Origin: Daphnia carinata
Taxonomy: Eukaryota; Arthropoda; Branchiopoda; Diplostraca; Daphniidae
NCBI RefSeq assembly: GCF_022539665.2
Contig: NW_026712516.1
Span: 1 to 64,000, forward strand
Length of the DNA stretch: 64,000 nt
Reading direction: 5' to 3'
Shown: piece after piece, positions 29,301 through 40,704 of the stretch
Numbering within the stretch: position 1 is the stretch's first letter
Layout: the number at the start of each line of letters is the position of its first letter
Notes under the pieces: generated by a model
The model's database searches: none
The model's input: the letters and a program-made list of their open reading frames with translations, nothing else
What the model was told of the DNA's origin: nothing
Translations under genes and position numbers: made by a program

Positions 29301-32300
29301 GTATATTTGATACTGTTTGAAGGTAGATCATGAAAGTGATTCTATAACACTATATTCACATTGAATACACGTATATTTGATGCTGTTTGAATGTAGATCA
29401 TTGAAACTGATTCTATAACACTATATTCACATTGAATACACGAATATTTGATGCTGTTTAAATGTAGACATCGAAACTCACTGTTTCACACTGTATTTAC
29501 ATTGAATACACGTATATTTGATGCTGTTTGAAAGTAGATATTGAAACTCACTGTATCACACTATATTCACATTGAATACACGTATATTTGATGCTGTTTC
29601 AATGTAGATATTGAAACTCACTGTATCACACTAATTCACATTGAATACACGTATATTTGATACTGTTTGAATGTAGATCATGAAACTGATTCTATAACAC
29701 TATATTCACATTGAATACATGTATATTTGATGCTGTTTGAATTTAGATATTGAAACTCACTGTATCACACTATATTCACATTGAATACACGTATATTTGA
29801 TACTGTTTGAATGTAGATCATGAAACTGATTCTATAACACTATATTCACATTGAATACACGTATATTTGATACTGTTTGAATGTAGATCATGAAACTGAT
29901 TCTATAAAACTATATTCACATTGAATACACGTATATTTGATACTGTTTGAATGTAGATCATGAAACTGATTCTATAACACTATATTCACATTGAATACAC
30001 GTATATTTGATGCTGTTTGAATGTAGATATTGAAACTCACTGTATCACACTATATTCACATTGAATACACGTATATTTGATACTGTTTGAATTTAGATCA
30101 TGAAACTGATTCTATAACACTATATTCACATTGAATACACGTATATTAGATGATGTTTGAATGTAGATCATGAAACTGATTCTATAACACTATATTCACA
30201 TTGAATACACGTATATTTGATGCTGTTTGAATGTAGATATTGAAACTCACTGTATCACACTATATTCACATTGAATACACGTATATTTGATACTGTTTGA
30301 ATTTAGATTATGAAACTGATTCTATAACACTATATTCACATTGAATACACGTATATTTGATGCTGTTTGAATGTAGATATTGAAACTCATTCTATAACAC
30401 TATATTCACATTGAATAAACGTATATTTGATGCTGTTTGAATGTAGATATTGAAATTCACTGTATCATACTATATTCACATTGAATACACATATATTTGA
30501 TACTGTTTGAATTTAGATCATGAAATGATTCTATAACACTATATTCACATTGAATACACGTATATTTGATGCTGTTTGAATGTAGATCATGAAACTGATT
30601 CTATAACACTATATTGACATTGAATACACGTATATTTGATACTGTTTGAATGTAGATCATGAAACTCACTGTATCACACTATATTCACATTAAATACACG
30701 TATATTTGATACTGTTTGAATTTAGATTATGAAACTGATTCTATAACACTATATTCACATTGAATACATGTATATTTGATGCTGTTTGAATGTAGATGTT
30801 GAAACTGATTCTATAACACTATATTCACAGTGAATACACGTATATCTGATGCTGTTTGAATGTAGATATTAAAACTCTCTGTATCACACGATATTCACAT
30901 TGAATACACGTATATTGGATGATGTTTGAATGTAGATCATGAAACTGATTCTATAACACTATATTCACATTCAATACACGTATATTTGATGCTGTTTCAA
31001 TGTAGATATTAAAACTCTCTGTATCACACTATATTCACATTGAATACACGTATATTTGATGATGTTTGAATGTAGATATTGAAACTCACTGTATAACACT
31101 ATATTCACATTTAATACACGTATATTTGATGCTGTTTGAATGTAGATATTGAAAATCACTGTATCACAATATATTCACATTGAATACACGTATATTTGAT
31201 GCTATTTGAATGTAGATATTGAAACTCACTGTATCACACTATATTCACATTGAATACAAGTATATTTGATGCTGTTTGAATGTAGATATTGAAAATCACT
31301 GTATCACAATATATTCACATTGAATACACGTATATTTGATACTGTTTGAATGTAGATATTGAAACTGATTGTATAACACTATATTCACATTGAATACAAG
31401 TATATTTGATGCTGTTTGAATGTAGATCATGAAACTGATTCTATAACACTATATTCACATTGAATACATGTATATTTGATGCTGTTTGAATGTAGATGTT
31501 GAAACTCACTGTATCACACTATATTCACATTAAATACACGTATATTTGATGCTGTTTGAATGTAGATCATGAAACTGATTCTATAACACTATATTCACAT
31601 TGAATACATGTATATTTGATGCTGTTTGAATGTAGATGTTGAAACTCACTGTATCATACTATATTCACATTGAATACACGTATATTTGATGCTGTTTGAA
31701 TGTAGACATTGAAACTCACTGTATCATACTATATTCACATTGAATACACGTATATTTGATGCTGTTTGAATGTAGATATTAAAACTCACTGTATCACACT
31801 ATATTCACATTGAATACACGTATATTTGATGCTGTTTGAATGTAGATCATGAAACTGATTCTATAACACTATATTCACATTGAATACACGTATATTTGAT
31901 GCTGTTTGAATGTAGATATTGAAACTGATTCTATAACACTATATTCACATTGAATACACGTATATTTGATGCTGTTTGAATGTATTCTATAACACTATAT
32001 TATTGAAAACGTATATTTGATGCTGTTTGAATGTAGATATTGAAAATCACTGTATCACAATATATTCACATTGAATACACGTATATTTGATGCTGTTTGA
32101 ATGTAGATATTGAAACTCATTGTATCACACTATATTCACATTGAATACACGTATATTTGATGCTGTTTGAATGTAGATATTGAAACTCACTGTATCACAC
32201 TATATTCACATTGAATACACGTATATTTGATGCTGTTTGAATGTAGTATCACAATATCATGAAACTGCTTCTATAACACTATATTCACATTGAATACACG

Positions 32301-32850
32301 TATATTTGATGCTGTTTGAATGTAGTATCACACTATATTATTGAAAACTTTGAACTGTATCACACATATATTCACATTGAATACACGTATATTTGATGCT
32401 GTTTGAATGTAGATATTGAAACTCACTGTATCACACTATATTCACATTGAATACACGTATATTTGATGCTGTTTGAATGTAGATATTGAAACTCATTCTA
32501 TAACACTATATTCACATTGAATACACGTATATTTGATGCTGTTTGAATGTAGATCATGAAACTGATTCTATAACACTATATTCACATTGAATACACGTAT
32601 ATTTGATGCTGTTTGAATGTAGATATTGAAACTCACTGTATCACACTATATTCACATTGAATACACGTATATTTGATACTGTTTGAATTTAGATCATGAA
32701 ACTGATTCTATAACACTATATTCACATTGAATACACGTATATTTGATGCTGTTTGAATGTAGATCATGAAACTGATTCTATAACACTATATTCACTACAC
32801 GTATATTTGATGCTGTTTTTATGTAGATATTGAAACTCACTGTATAACAC
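26305..32850. repeat. 70-bp satellite array, block B
   Basis: Continuation of the same array after the copia element. A and B monomers are mixed, with GATCAT-type B units common. ATTCGCATTG/TGCTGCTTG units recur at 26554 and 27744, 17 monomers apart. Variants with TTTAGATCAT become frequent after about 28100. Two scrambled spots at 31981-32020 and 32245-32365 contain partial units. No genes. Confidence 0.95.
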
Positions 32851-33212
32851 TGTTACTGACTCTCGTGCGTGAGTCGTAACAGAGAGAGATAATGGTGATT
32901 AGTGATGAGATGAATGAAAGAAAGATGACGATGATGATTGAACAAAGGAAGATTGCTTTATTTCAAAGTTGGGAAAAAATAGAAAACCGCACGCCTGCTT
33001 GGACAAACTGAGGGGACGAGAAACGAGACAACTTGTCTGGATTTTAAGTGGAGACGAGAAAAAAAGGAATGACTGTCTGGGTTGACAAAAAATACAATAC
33101 TACCCCCTTCCCATAGAAAGGGGTAAAAAGAAAACAGAAAATGGGCGCACAAATACTAGGCAGGCCCGTGCCCCCTACAGCCCTGCCCGCGAGGGCAGCA
33201 CCGTAGGTGACA
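32851..33212 (-). mobile_element. BEL/Pao 3' LTR (left end in window)
   Basis: On the + strand it reads TGTTACTGACTC to GTAGGTGACA. It is about 98% identical to 40705-41065; differences cluster in the first 120 bases. The 124 bases up to the accessory ORF stop contain no strong polypurine tract on the minus strand. Confidence 0.93.
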
Positions 33213-33336
33213 GCGGGACCCACCATTACAACAGGTGCAAGAACAAAAAATAACAAACGATACTTCTGACGTTACACAAACAACATGAGATAACTTAACG
33301 CAAAGTCTTCTATTTAACAGCTGGAGATGGCCCATC

Positions 33337-33927
33337 CTAGTGCGTTGACAGGTTTACGTACGCCTTTTTTGGTGCACATAAGGCCTGATGGTGATCGTCG
33401 GCGTTACACAACGTGCAACGTCGGGGATGGGGGCAGTCTGCGGACAGGAGCTCCAATTTGTCCTTGTTTGTGAGGAGCATGAACTCCTCACACTCCGTGG
33501 TCTTCTTCCTGCAGGGGGTTGGTCCCAACACGTGGGACTTCAAAAAACACAGGACGATAGGGGTGTGAAGAGGTACCACAAACGTAGGACGTGTTGGGGT
33601 GGCGACCGGCGTGGCTGGTGGAACGTCGATCTCCAACTCCCGAACTTTGCGTACGAGAGACCCGATGAGTTTACTCATCGAGTTCTCTCGCTCCGTTCGG
33701 AAGTGGACGCGCACATTATCCAGATCTTCGGAGTACTTGGCGATCTCTTTGTCGATCTCGAGGATGGCCAGCTGGCAAGAGTACACCTTATCCACTAATT
33801 CCTTTTTTGCACGCACTAAGTTGTCCACTATGTCCTTGAGGTTAACCACACACTCCTCTTCCTTTTCCCGACTTTCTTTAACTTGTTTCTTTACCGATGC
33901 GGGCGATGGAGGTGGATAATCGGCCAT
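33337..33927 (-). CDS. BEL/Pao accessory ORF: coiled coil plus zinc knuckle
   Basis: A 196-codon intact ORF after pol, in the same direction and inside the LTRs. Residues 12-100 are charged with heptad-like hydrophobic spacing (KDIVDNLVRAKKELVDKV). A Pro/Thr linker follows (102-125). Residues 139-184 hold CRKKTTECEEFMLLTNKDK then CTLCNADDHHQALC (C171-x2-C174-x4-H179-x4-C184). The pattern C-x2-FM-x-LT, about 20 residues, then a C-x2-C-x4-H-x4-C knuckle parallels residues 49-83 of the element's own pol product, so the C-terminus looks like a duplicated or related nucleocapsid module. No signal peptide or membrane segment is seen, so it is not an envelope. An RNA-binding or Gag-interacting role is inference. 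Confidence 0.75.
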   Translation of the reverse strand: MADYPPPSPASVKKQVKESREKEEECVVNLKDIVDNLVRAKKELVDKVYSCQLAILEIDKEIAKYSEDLDNVRVHFRTERENSMSKLIGSLVRKVRELEIDVPPATPVATPTRPTFVVPLHTPIVLCFLKSHVLGPTPCRKKTTECEEFMLLTNKDKLELLSADCPHPRRCTLCNADDHHQALCAPKKAYVNLSTH

Positions 33928-34278
33928 GTTGAACGTTAATCGTGGAAGTCACAAGCGCACACTCACTATAAGAAGTTGGGTCGGATGAATGCTGTCTGCT
34001 AGCCTAATAGGTTGGACAGTTTCCAGTTTTTTTTTGTGTTACTAAACAGCAACCAACCTGACTTTGCCCTTTGCCCTATATTTGAACTTGAATATAGGTG
34101 GCGTTGAGTTTCGTGACTTGTCCACCAGAGTTTAATTTGCGATTTCCTATGTTGTTTACATTTGTGTGTTGTCATGGTGATTTTACTTGTTACATCTACA
34201 CTTTGTTTTACAAGGGGAGCTAGTAATTGTAGCTCCGTTACAATCAGTATTTACACTTTACAATACTGAAATTGAATT
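33928..34278 (-). other. Spacer between BEL/Pao pol and the downstream ORF
   Basis: 351 bases without coding sequence. Two perfect hairpins: 34216-34236 (GGAGCTA/TAGCTCC, 7-base loop) directly after the pol stop, and 34075-34098 (CCTATATT/AATATAGG, 8-base loop). On the minus strand a CTTATAG lies about 50 bases before the downstream ATG, so a separate promoter or a spliced RNA is possible. Neither is proven. Confidence 0.5.
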
Positions 34279-37200
34279 TTACGCTGTTGAAGGTTCCATT
34301 TTTTCGTCTTTTGCGTAAATTTGTTGTTCTTTGGCTGGTACCATGATACATAATTTGGCCACCGGCCGAATACATGGTTTTGGGTGGTTGCTGAGCTTGA
34401 CTTTTACGACTCGAACAACGTTATCCGTTGCACTGGGGATAACTTCCAACACTTGGCCCATCGGCCACTGCCCACGCAAAGTACTTGGTTCAACTGCTAG
34501 CACTAAATATCCCACGGTCACGTTAGGCCTATTTTCTTGCCACTTTCTTCTCTCAGTTAAGTGGGGAACGTATTCACGTAGCCATCTGTTCCAAAAGTGC
34601 TGAAGGATGGCTTGACTTTGCTGGAACTGCTTGTTGGTTACGTTCAGGTCTTCCACATCAGCCAGTTGTAGAGGAAAATATGGTCGAGCTCCACCATACA
34701 AAAAGTGGTTTGGCGTTAACGGATCCGGGTCTTCTGGGTCCACGCTCAGATGGGTTAACGGACGGGCGTTTAGCAAAGCTGCTACTTCAGCGATCACGGT
34801 TCGTAGGACTTGGTCCGTAACTAGGCAGTTCCCTTTACTGGACTTCATTGCCCGCTTGCAGGATTGTACGATCCTCTCCCAAACACCGCCGAAGTGGGGT
34901 CCATGGGGTGGAGAGAAGTGCCACTCAATCTGTTGGCAAGGCATTAACGTCTGGAGCTCTTCGTGTTTACTGATGAGTTCTTCCAACGCTTGCCGTAACT
35001 CCTGCTCGGCGGCAACAAAGTTAGTTCCGTTGTCGCTGTAAACGACCTTGGGTTTTCCACGTAGGCTAACAAAACGGGAGAAGCAGAGTAAAAACTCCTC
35101 CATACTGAGACCGTTGGCCACTTCCAGGTGAACTGCTCTTGTGGTGAAGCACGTGAATAGGCTGATCCAACGTTTTTCGTGTCTTCTTCCCCGACCACCA
35201 ACTCTTACGGTCAAGGGTCCGAAATAATCGATCCCTGTGTATGTAAACGCCGCCAGATGTGGTGTCAAACGATGGACTGGTAGTGAAGCCATTAAAGGAG
35301 GACTAGGTTTTGCCGACGTGCGCTTGCAGGGCCAGCAGTTGTTGAGGACAGATTTTACCACTTTACGTCCAGAGAGTATCCAGTAGTGAGAGCGGAGGTC
35401 CGTCAACAATCTCTCCGTCTTGACGTGAATGTTTCTAACGTGATAATCCCAAATTATCCTTTTCGTTAGGAGTTGAGATGCTGGCAGAAGTATGGGGTGT
35501 TTAGCTGCATAGTCGATCGGCGCTAGGAGTATACGTCCTCCAATTCGCATCTGTCCATCTTCATCCAAGAAGGGCTTGAAGTTGCGAAGTTTGGATCGGA
35601 GTGGTAGCTCCAGATTCTTGCGAAGGGCATAGACTTCTTCAGCAAAGGCCAATTCCTGCGCTCGTACGATGCATTTTGTCAGCGATGTTACCATTTCTTC
35701 TACTGTCAGCTCTCCGACCATGGGTTTTTCATCACGAAGTTTTGCTCTGGCGTTTTTGGTAAATCTTCTACTCCAGGCTAGCACCCGTTGAATCTTCACC
35801 AGGCTGGAAAAACGTGCTACGCATCGGTCGATGACATGGTTCTCATCTTCCGTTTTGACTGCCAAAACGCGAATCACGTTTACGTCTCGTTCCTCAGGCT
35901 CCGTAATCTCTTCCCAAATGTACCACTCTGAAGGGTCTAGGTTCAGGAACGCAGGTCCTCTATGGAAGTAGACCAATTCGTCGACGTCCTTTGGGTCGAT
36001 ACCCCTGCTGCAGAGATCCGCTGGGTTTAAGTCTCCCGCAACGTGACGCCATTGTCGACGAGCCGTGTTTCGGAGTATCTTTCCGATGCGGTTGTTGACG
36101 AAGACTTCAAATCGGCACGTCTTCGAGTGGATCCACCGCAGCACTGTTTGCGAGTCTGTGTGGAAGGTTACTTGCCTCAAATCAATTTCTAGTTCACGAC
36201 AAATCGTGAGAGCAAGGTTGAGGCCTTCTACTGCCGCCTGTAACTCCAGACGTGGAATCGTGAGACCTTTTACCGGGGTGACGTGCGTTTTCGACATGAC
36301 GAATGACACGTTGACGGAGTGGTCTTCAAATACAGTGCGGAAGTAGGCTACTGCTCCGAATCCTTTGGAGCTTGCATCCGTGAAGACGTAGAGGTGCTGT
36401 TGAGTCCAACGTCCTCGTATGAAACGGAAGCATCTCGGTACTGAGAGCGACTCCAAATTTTCCAGATGATCGTACCAGCCATAGAAACGTTGACTTAATG
36501 TTTCCGGTACGACGTCATCCCAACCGATCCGTTCTTCATTGGTCCAGATGTCTTGGAGTAAAGACTTCATCACGAAGATAACTGGTGCAACTAGCCCCAA
36601 CGGGTCGTAGACGCTAGAGATGATGCTTAGGAAGGCTCGCTTCGTGAGTGTCACGTTGTTTGGCGGCTTCCGAATCTTGAACGACAGCATATCTCGTTCG
36701 CTGTCCCACATTACTCCCAGCGTTCTTTCGACGGGAAGTTTCTCCAAGTCCAGATTTAGAGTTGGTGACGCGAGGCCAAACTCTCGTAACGCCGCTATCA
36801 CCGTTCTCGATGACGACGTCCATTTGGTCAAATTGAAGCCCCCTAACTGGAGAAGGGACTTCATTTCGCGGGACCGTTTGATGACCTCGTCTTCGGACTC
36901 GAAGGAGTCTAGATAATTGTCGACGTAGAAATTACGTCGAACGCTATCGGCTACGTCTGGAAACTGGCTGCGGTAGTCGTCAGCCGTCCTGTTGAGGGCG
37001 AAGATGCAGCTCGTCGGGGATGATATAGCTCCAAATACGTGTACCGTCATCTGATACGTTAACGGAGCTGAATTACTGCCAGGCGTTCGGTAGAGAAATC
37101 GGAAGGCTGCCTGGTCTGCTTCCGGGACTTTCACTTGGTGGAACATTTTCTCAATGTCCGCTCCGACTGGTACAAGGTTACGGCGGAAACGGATGAGCAC

Positions 37201-38667
37201 ACCAAGCAGGCTAACGAGTAAGTTAGGTCCTCGGAGCAAGTTTTGGTTTATCGATGTGCCACCACACTCAGCAGCTCCATCGAATACGACACGAACTTTG
37301 GTCGATGAGCTGGAAGGGCTCACGACCCCGTGGTGTGGCAGGTACCACGTCTTTGTTGACTCCGTCTGGGCTTCTTGGGTCGTTAGGAGCCGGGCGTGTT
37401 TTAACCCGATGTACTCCTTGACTACTGCATCGTACTTATGAGCAAACTCTTCGTCCCGATGAAAACGTCGTTCGAGAGCGTAGAGCCTCTTCAATGCAGC
37501 TGCCCGATTGTTTGGGAGATCTACTTCGTCGGCTTTCCACATTAAGCCGACTTGGTACTGGTTACCGATACGTTTTACTGAAGACTCTAGGATGCGTTTT
37601 CCACGTAAGTCTTCCTCAGATAGAACGGGTGGTTCTATCTCTACTTCGTTGGCCTCAAGTTGCCAAAACTTCTTCACCAGCTCGTTTAGGTCTTCGGAAC
37701 GTTCCTCGATGGCCAAATGAGCGATGAACGGGCGTCCGTCTTGCGGTGGACCTGTTTGTCCACCCAGACACCAACCAAACGGCGTCTTGAAGGCGATGGG
37801 CCCAGTCGTTCCAGCCGGCGGCTTGATGGAAGCTACATGATCGTGGGCCTCTGCGACGTCGATTCCTATCAGCACGGTCACGTCCTCTTCTTGCACGATT
37901 GGGACGTCAATACCACATAGGTGTTTCAATGACTCCAACTGTCGAAGGTCGATCGGCGAATTCGGCGTCACCTTCAAATTGTCGACGGCGTAAGCGTGTT
38001 TGACTTCAAACTGGCTGCTACCATCACGAGACGTTAAGGTGAAGTTTACTACGGAAGCCGTAACGTTAGACGTAGCTCCGTCATATGAGACGACGTTTAT
38101 GCGTTTGGATGGCCCAACGAGTCCCAACCTTTTTACCAAGTCGCTCCGAATCAGCGTGGTGTCGCTTCCGGTATCAAGGAAACCGAAAGTGTCGACCCAC
38201 GTTTTTCCAACTCCAACACGAACCGGTACGATCTTGAAACGTACTCGTCGTATTACTGTTTCCAGATGGGTCAAGGTCCCAAGGAAAGCTGTCGAAGATG
38301 GCGCTGATGGAGCAGTTGGATCCGCTAGCTTCCTCAATGGGATGAATTCGGATCCGTGAAGCAAGGTGTGGTGTCGGTTTCCAGTACAATCAGTGATAGT
38401 ACAGCTGACGTCCCTGGGACATTCCTTGCGTTCGTGTTTTCCCGTAAGACATAACAAACATCTTTCGGACTTGAATACCTTCTCAGCCCTTTTCGTGGGC
38501 GTGAGAGACATGAAGACGTTACAGGTTGAGAGATGGTGGCTCCTGCCATTACATACAAAGCATTTCCATCTTTCCGTCTTCTCGGCAGGCATCTTCCCCG
38601 ATATTGATCGGCTCCTTGGAGGCATGGTTGCTGAATATGTTGATGCCGTTACTTTCGAACCTTCCAT
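34279..38667 (-). CDS. pol: BEL/Pao polyprotein: knuckles, protease, RT, RNase H, integrase
   Basis: A 1462-codon open frame. Zinc knuckles C36-x2-C39-x4-H44-x4-C49 and C70-x2-C73-x4-H78-x4-C83. Protease FLDTGSDTTL at 163-172. RT motifs VRVVFDGAA (458-466), DIEKMFHQV (504-512), FGAISSPTSC (545-554) and YVDN at 581-584, where the second Asp of the usual YVDD is Asn. RNase H FTDAS (762), RLELQAA (806), HTDSQT (836) and GDLNPADLCSRG (878). Integrase zinc domain H1076, H1081, C1111, C1114; core Asp1147 (GIDYFG), Asp1212 (SDNGTNF) and Glu1264 (WERI). A DUF5641-like C-terminus follows (WPMGQVLEVI). The first ATG is nominal, because the protein would normally arise from a Gag-Pol frame shift. The hairpin at 34216-34236 lies just downstream. 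Confidence 0.93.
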   Translation of the reverse strand: MEGSKVTASTYSATMPPRSRSISGKMPAEKTERWKCFVCNGRSHHLSTCNVFMSLTPTKRAEKVFKSERCLLCLTGKHERKECPRDVSCTITDCTGNRHHTLLHGSEFIPLRKLADPTAPSAPSSTAFLGTLTHLETVIRRVRFKIVPVRVGVGKTWVDTFGFLDTGSDTTLIRSDLVKRLGLVGPSKRINVVSYDGATSNVTASVVNFTLTSRDGSSQFEVKHAYAVDNLKVTPNSPIDLRQLESLKHLCGIDVPIVQEEDVTVLIGIDVAEAHDHVASIKPPAGTTGPIAFKTPFGWCLGGQTGPPQDGRPFIAHLAIEERSEDLNELVKKFWQLEANEVEIEPPVLSEEDLRGKRILESSVKRIGNQYQVGLMWKADEVDLPNNRAAALKRLYALERRFHRDEEFAHKYDAVVKEYIGLKHARLLTTQEAQTESTKTWYLPHHGVVSPSSSSTKVRVVFDGAAECGGTSINQNLLRGPNLLVSLLGVLIRFRRNLVPVGADIEKMFHQVKVPEADQAAFRFLYRTPGSNSAPLTYQMTVHVFGAISSPTSCIFALNRTADDYRSQFPDVADSVRRNFYVDNYLDSFESEDEVIKRSREMKSLLQLGGFNLTKWTSSSRTVIAALREFGLASPTLNLDLEKLPVERTLGVMWDSERDMLSFKIRKPPNNVTLTKRAFLSIISSVYDPLGLVAPVIFVMKSLLQDIWTNEERIGWDDVVPETLSQRFYGWYDHLENLESLSVPRCFRFIRGRWTQQHLYVFTDASSKGFGAVAYFRTVFEDHSVNVSFVMSKTHVTPVKGLTIPRLELQAAVEGLNLALTICRELEIDLRQVTFHTDSQTVLRWIHSKTCRFEVFVNNRIGKILRNTARRQWRHVAGDLNPADLCSRGIDPKDVDELVYFHRGPAFLNLDPSEWYIWEEITEPEERDVNVIRVLAVKTEDENHVIDRCVARFSSLVKIQRVLAWSRRFTKNARAKLRDEKPMVGELTVEEMVTSLTKCIVRAQELAFAEEVYALRKNLELPLRSKLRNFKPFLDEDGQMRIGGRILLAPIDYAAKHPILLPASQLLTKRIIWDYHVRNIHVKTERLLTDLRSHYWILSGRKVVKSVLNNCWPCKRTSAKPSPPLMASLPVHRLTPHLAAFTYTGIDYFGPLTVRVGGRGRRHEKRWISLFTCFTTRAVHLEVANGLSMEEFLLCFSRFVSLRGKPKVVYSDNGTNFVAAEQELRQALEELISKHEELQTLMPCQQIEWHFSPPHGPHFGGVWERIVQSCKRAMKSSKGNCLVTDQVLRTVIAEVAALLNARPLTHLSVDPEDPDPLTPNHFLYGGARPYFPLQLADVEDLNVTNKQFQQSQAILQHFWNRWLREYVPHLTERRKWQENRPNVTVGYLVLAVEPSTLRGQWPMGQVLEVIPSATDNVVRVVKVKLSNHPKPCIRPVAKLCIMVPAKEQQIYAKDEKMEPSTA

Positions 38668-40456
38668 CGTCGTTACGTGTCCAATGGTCGACGTGTGTGG
38701 GAAGCTGGGTCTCTTGACGGGCTTCCTTTCGTCGAACTTTTACGCCTTTGGACGTCGACGTGGGTAGGGACTCGAATACATTTTTTCCATGTTGCTTGCT
38801 CATGGATTTTAACGTCACCCAGTCGTCTAGGTCTAGAACATTCAGTTCTACTCCTGTCATTTTTCTTTTTTCGTTCCACTTATCCTTGAGGTAGGGCGTA
38901 AGTTTTGCTTCAAGGGCCATCAAAGTAGTACGGCTATACAGCTCATGAGTATACTTCGATTTTGAGAGCGTAGCTACAGCTCCGTGCAGGCGGTTTGCGA
39001 AAGTCTTGAGGCTGGCAGCATCCATGCTCTTCAATGGCGGGACCTGTAGAAGGTCGTCGAGGTACGTCTGATCCATGATTTCAGTCCGCCCGAAGACTGC
39101 GTCCAAACGTTCCCACACCACGGAGTACATTGTTCCGTCGGTAAGACATTCACCGACTTCGTTTCGTACCTCTTCGGCTAGCAGTTCCTCCAACATGAAA
39201 AGAAGTACCGGAGAATCTTCGTATTCTTCATACAAGGCCTGGAATTTAGCCTTGAATCGCGCGTAGTTCTTCGGATTGCCATCGAATGGCTGGATCTTGA
39301 AGTTGGGAGGTTGCAGTCGATTGCAACAGCTGCTGTGAGGACGATTAATTTGACTGTGGGGGTGAGAACGTTCGGAGTGCTTATCTTCGTCGTGATCCGT
39401 AGGGTCGCAACGGGACGTCATCGTGGTCATCGCACCTCACCCCGGGTCTCGTGGAGATGTATCGGCGGCGACCAATCTTCTGCGATGACGGACAGCATCC
39501 TCTATCGTACGTATGGGTGACAGGGCTGGAACATCTTGACGTGCTTGTAAGACTGGCGATCGCTCAGGAAGTCGTTGATCTTGAATAGTTCGGGGTTGAA
39601 CTTTCATCTCGTCTATTTCTGTTCGAAGGTCTTCGATTTTAGCGGACAAATCCACCTTAACCGCGTCAATTTTCTGATCCAAACCGTCCAACGTGTGGTG
39701 TGCTTCCCGTACTAACGTGTTGTTGGCCGCGATGTCTTTGGACGTGACTCTTGAACTATCAATGAGCTTACTAAGTTGTTCGCTCATACTCCTTAACGCC
39801 TTGTTGAGGGTAACTGTTATGGAAGTTGTATTTGCTTCCATCTGAGCCCTTGCCGTTTCCAACTTTAATTCCAACTTCAGCATCCGAGCTTCAGCCTCCA
39901 ATTCCTCTTGAGTTGTTGATTGTTGGAGGAGGCTGGTTGGTTTAACGTTGGTACGCCTTTTTTCGGATAACGTGGTACTACATGTGATGTCTGAAGCTGA
40001 TGTCCCGATCGAGCTGACGGACTGATTTGAGGAAGTGGCGTAGCGACTTGCGAATTTGATGACTTCAACGTGATCGGTTTCGAAATCTACTTCCCACTTA
40101 TCACATGCTTGACGTTGCTGCTCAGTGAGGTCGGATATACTTTCTGTATATTGGTGGTGAATTGATTTGACTTCATCGTAAATACGAATCAATTCGTCAC
40201 GCCATGCTGCCACTTGCAATTTCTTCAATCTGATGGCTCCCATCTTATGGTCTTCCACAGCCTTTCTGAGTTGCGTCGTTAACTTCGTGTGGGCCGCCTT
40301 TCTCTTCCCACGTTTCTTCTTGAGATCGTTTTCGGGAAGTAATGGCCGTTCACTCTTCTGCCGTTCAGGTTTCGATGCGTCTACCATTGGGTTCGGACCG
40401 TGTTCCCAAATGTGGCCAATTTCCATATTTTCGCCTTTGGGTGCGGCTTCACTCAT
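38549..40456 (-). pseudogene. gag: BEL/Pao gag with one in-frame TGA
   Basis: The first part, from ATG at 40454-40456 to a TGA at 39437-39439, has 339 codons. It has a Lys-rich N-terminus, a helical region and a long heptad-like segment (about residues 190-290) ending RSPVLQARQDV. Directly after the TGA the same frame continues (codons from 39430) with LQPPNFKIQPFDGNPKNYAR and KFQALYEEYEDSP, the DUF1759 capsid-type domain of BEL/Pao Gag, to a stop at 38549. A CGA to TGA change at a methylatable CpG would explain the stop, as would readthrough. The frame overlaps pol by 119 bases; pol is offset by one base. Particle assembly is the expected role. Confidence 0.8.
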
Positions 40457-40683
40457 GACGTAGAAACGTTATTTCCGGCTGATAGAGTCACACGTTAACG
40501 GATGTCGATGATTCACGTAGATACACCGATCTTCTTGTCAGATGGCAAACGCGTGGTGGACAGGTGGGTGCCTTCAGGCTGGCGTAGACGTCTGCCAAAG
40601 GTTTACAGGGAGAATACCCGACAATTTTGCAATCAAGCGAGGGTTTTTACTGACGAGGACAAGAAAATGCACGTGTTCGGCAA
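40457..40683 (-). other. BEL/Pao leader between primer site and gag
   Basis: 227 bases of untranslated leader on the minus strand. No long ORF belongs to the element here. It probably contains packaging signals, which cannot be read directly. Confidence 0.5.
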
Positions 40684-40702
40684 ATCCCGGGTTTCGGCAC
40701 CA
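40684..40702 (-). promoter_or_regulatory. BEL/Pao primer binding site, tRNA-Phe type
   Basis: The + strand reads ATCCCGGGTTTCGGCACCA, which is the 3' end of a typical animal phenylalanine tRNA including CCA. The minus strand therefore offers an 18-19-base complement. Two bases separate it from the LTR. Confidence 0.8.
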
Positions 40703-40704
40703 TT

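Noticed and set aside
32958-33256. ORFs in both BEL LTRs (32958-33256 and 40811-41121)
   Set aside because: They appear in both LTRs because the LTRs are duplicates, and have no protein features.
34331-38767. Plus-strand ORFs of 60-136 codons opposite BEL pol
   Set aside because: They are antisense shadows of a 1462-codon reading frame with clear conserved domains.
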